A DNA stretch of 64,000 nt, from the NCBI GenBank assembly GCA_018828145.1, contig JAHJWO010000032.1, forward strand, positions 1 through 64,000, given 5' to 3'. The notes beneath the pieces were generated by a model, which was not told the DNA's origin, did no database searches, and worked only from the letters and a program-made list of their open reading frames with translations. The position numbers and the translations under genes were made by a program. Within the stretch, counting starts at the first letter, position 1; each line of letters begins with the position of its first letter. The stretch is from Alphaproteobacteria bacterium. Its GTDB lineage: Bacteria > Pseudomonadota > Alphaproteobacteria > Rhizobiales > Devosiaceae. This document shows, piece after piece, positions 63,348-64,000 of this stretch.

Positions 63348-64000
63348 GATTCCTTGCCCTTTGCTTGCTTCTTGCCTGCACTTTGCTGGTCCCGGCCCAC
63401 GGCGCGCGGCTGATCTCGCAGGTCTCCAACGAGACCATCGAGATCACCTCGAGCTTTGACGGCGAGCGGATGAACTTCTTCGGCTCCATCGTCCCCGATG
63501 CCGGCGCCGAGGAAAAATTCGTCACCGGGCCATTCCACGTCGTCGTTGTCGTGCTGGGGCCGACCCAGAACCGCGTTGCGCGGCAGAAGACCAACAATTT
63601 CGGCGTCTGGATCAATACCGGGCAGGTCGAGTTCTCCAACTTCCCGAGTTATTTCCATGTGCTCTCGAGTGGGCGGCTGTCCGACATCACCGATATCACC
63701 ACGCTGACCACCAACTATATCCTGCCCGAGGCGCATACCCTGGTGGCCAATAGCAGCGACTGGTGGAAGAGCGCCATCTTCGGCCGCCAGCTGGTGCGCC
63801 TGATGACCGAGGAAGGCCTCTTCGGCGTGCAGGAGAATGGTGTCAGCTTCCTTGCCGACAATTTCTATTCGGCGCGCCTGACCCTGCCCAGCAATGCCCC
63901 GCCCGGCCCCTATCTGGCCCTGACCTATGTCTTCCAGAATGGCGAAATCATCGCCCGCAAGTCCGAGGGTTTTGCCGTGCGCAAGATCGGCTTCGAGCGC
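63344..64000 (+). CDS. TIGR02186-like protein, 3' truncated by window
   Basis: The window ends inside this gene: 219 codons are visible with no stop codon. The GTG start overlaps the TauE/SafE stop codon. A signal peptide is predicted (RFLALCLLLACTLLVPAHGA), and the body includes the family-like GPFHVVVVVLGP and WINTGQVEFSNFPSYF. TIGR02186 proteins are alphaproteobacterial and usually adjoin TauE/SafE exporters, so a joint role is inferred. Confidence 0.78.
   Translation, partial: MRFLALCLLLACTLLVPAHGARLISQVSNETIEITSSFDGERMNFFGSIVPDAGAEEKFVTGPFHVVVVVLGPTQNRVARQKTNNFGVWINTGQVEFSNFPSYFHVLSSGRLSDITDITTLTTNYILPEAHTLVANSSDWWKSAIFGRQLVRLMTEEGLFGVQENGVSFLADNFYSARLTLPSNAPPGPYLALTYVFQNGEIIARKSEGFAVRKIGFER

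Overview
The window looks like chromosome of a GC-rich alphaproteobacterium of the order Hyphomicrobiales, most likely Devosia or a close relative. This is inferred from gene content: a GcrA cell-cycle regulator, a PodJ-like polarity protein, a class I lysyl-tRNA synthetase, a double-length dCTP deaminase, a SAM-II riboswitch before metZ, and short GC-rich palindromic repeats between genes. I see no rRNA, CRISPR array, prophage or complete insertion sequence. One tRNA gene, tRNA-Gly(CCC), is present.

Layout. 0.5-5 kb: gcrA (minus), then argD, argF and hslO. 5-8.3 kb: a LuxR/LuxI quorum-sensing pair followed 15 bp later by a membrane glycosyltransferase. 8.3-10 kb: an ABC-F ATPase. 10-18 kb: a minus-strand sugar-uptake operon (GH78 rhamnosidase, binding protein, two permeases, ATPase) divergent from a LacI regulator. 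18-23.6 kb: a ytfQRT-yjfF-type transporter and a GntR/FCD regulator. 23.6-28.7 kb: a degenerate EAL protein, a Fis-type HTH protein, an AraC regulator, an unassigned DNA-binding-like protein and an MFS transporter. 28.7-31.3 kb: tRNA-Gly, an aminotransferase and an HD-GYP response regulator. 31.3-31.9 kb: a non-coding AT-richer region with nine GANTC sites inside a 10-bp inverted repeat. 31.9-41.6 kb: a complete chemotaxis-type cluster (STAS, CheY, CheA, CheW, MCP, CheW, CheR, CheB and an unusual cytosolic MCP-like protein).

41.6-48.3 kb: dCTP deaminase, SAM-II riboswitch plus metZ, a solute-binding protein, TerB, LysRS, and an S24-type repressor coupled to an AAC(6')-like acetyltransferase. 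48.5-56.3 kb: a respiratory block with a PQQ glucose-type dehydrogenase, two membrane proteins (CtaG-like and CopD-like), DUF2231, oxidase subunit II, a fused oxidase subunit I/III and a small membrane protein. 56.4-58.5 kb: DUF952, pyrD and a NarL-type response regulator. 58.7-64 kb: podJ-like, a TauE/SafE exporter and a TIGR02186-like protein cut by the window end.

Themes. Genes within operons are packed with 4-bp ATGA/GTGA overlaps, and five convergent gene pairs share one CTAG as overlapping stop codons. Cell-cycle regulation is a recurring signal: gcrA is present, and GANTC sites (CcrM targets) with CtrA-like motifs lie upstream of gcrA/argD and podJ. The most unexpected structure is the GANTC-dense element at 31557-31691. 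Other points of interest are the catalytically degraded EAL protein beside a Fis-type HTH protein, the two-tip MCP-like protein, and the oxidase whose K-channel lysine is replaced by glutamine.
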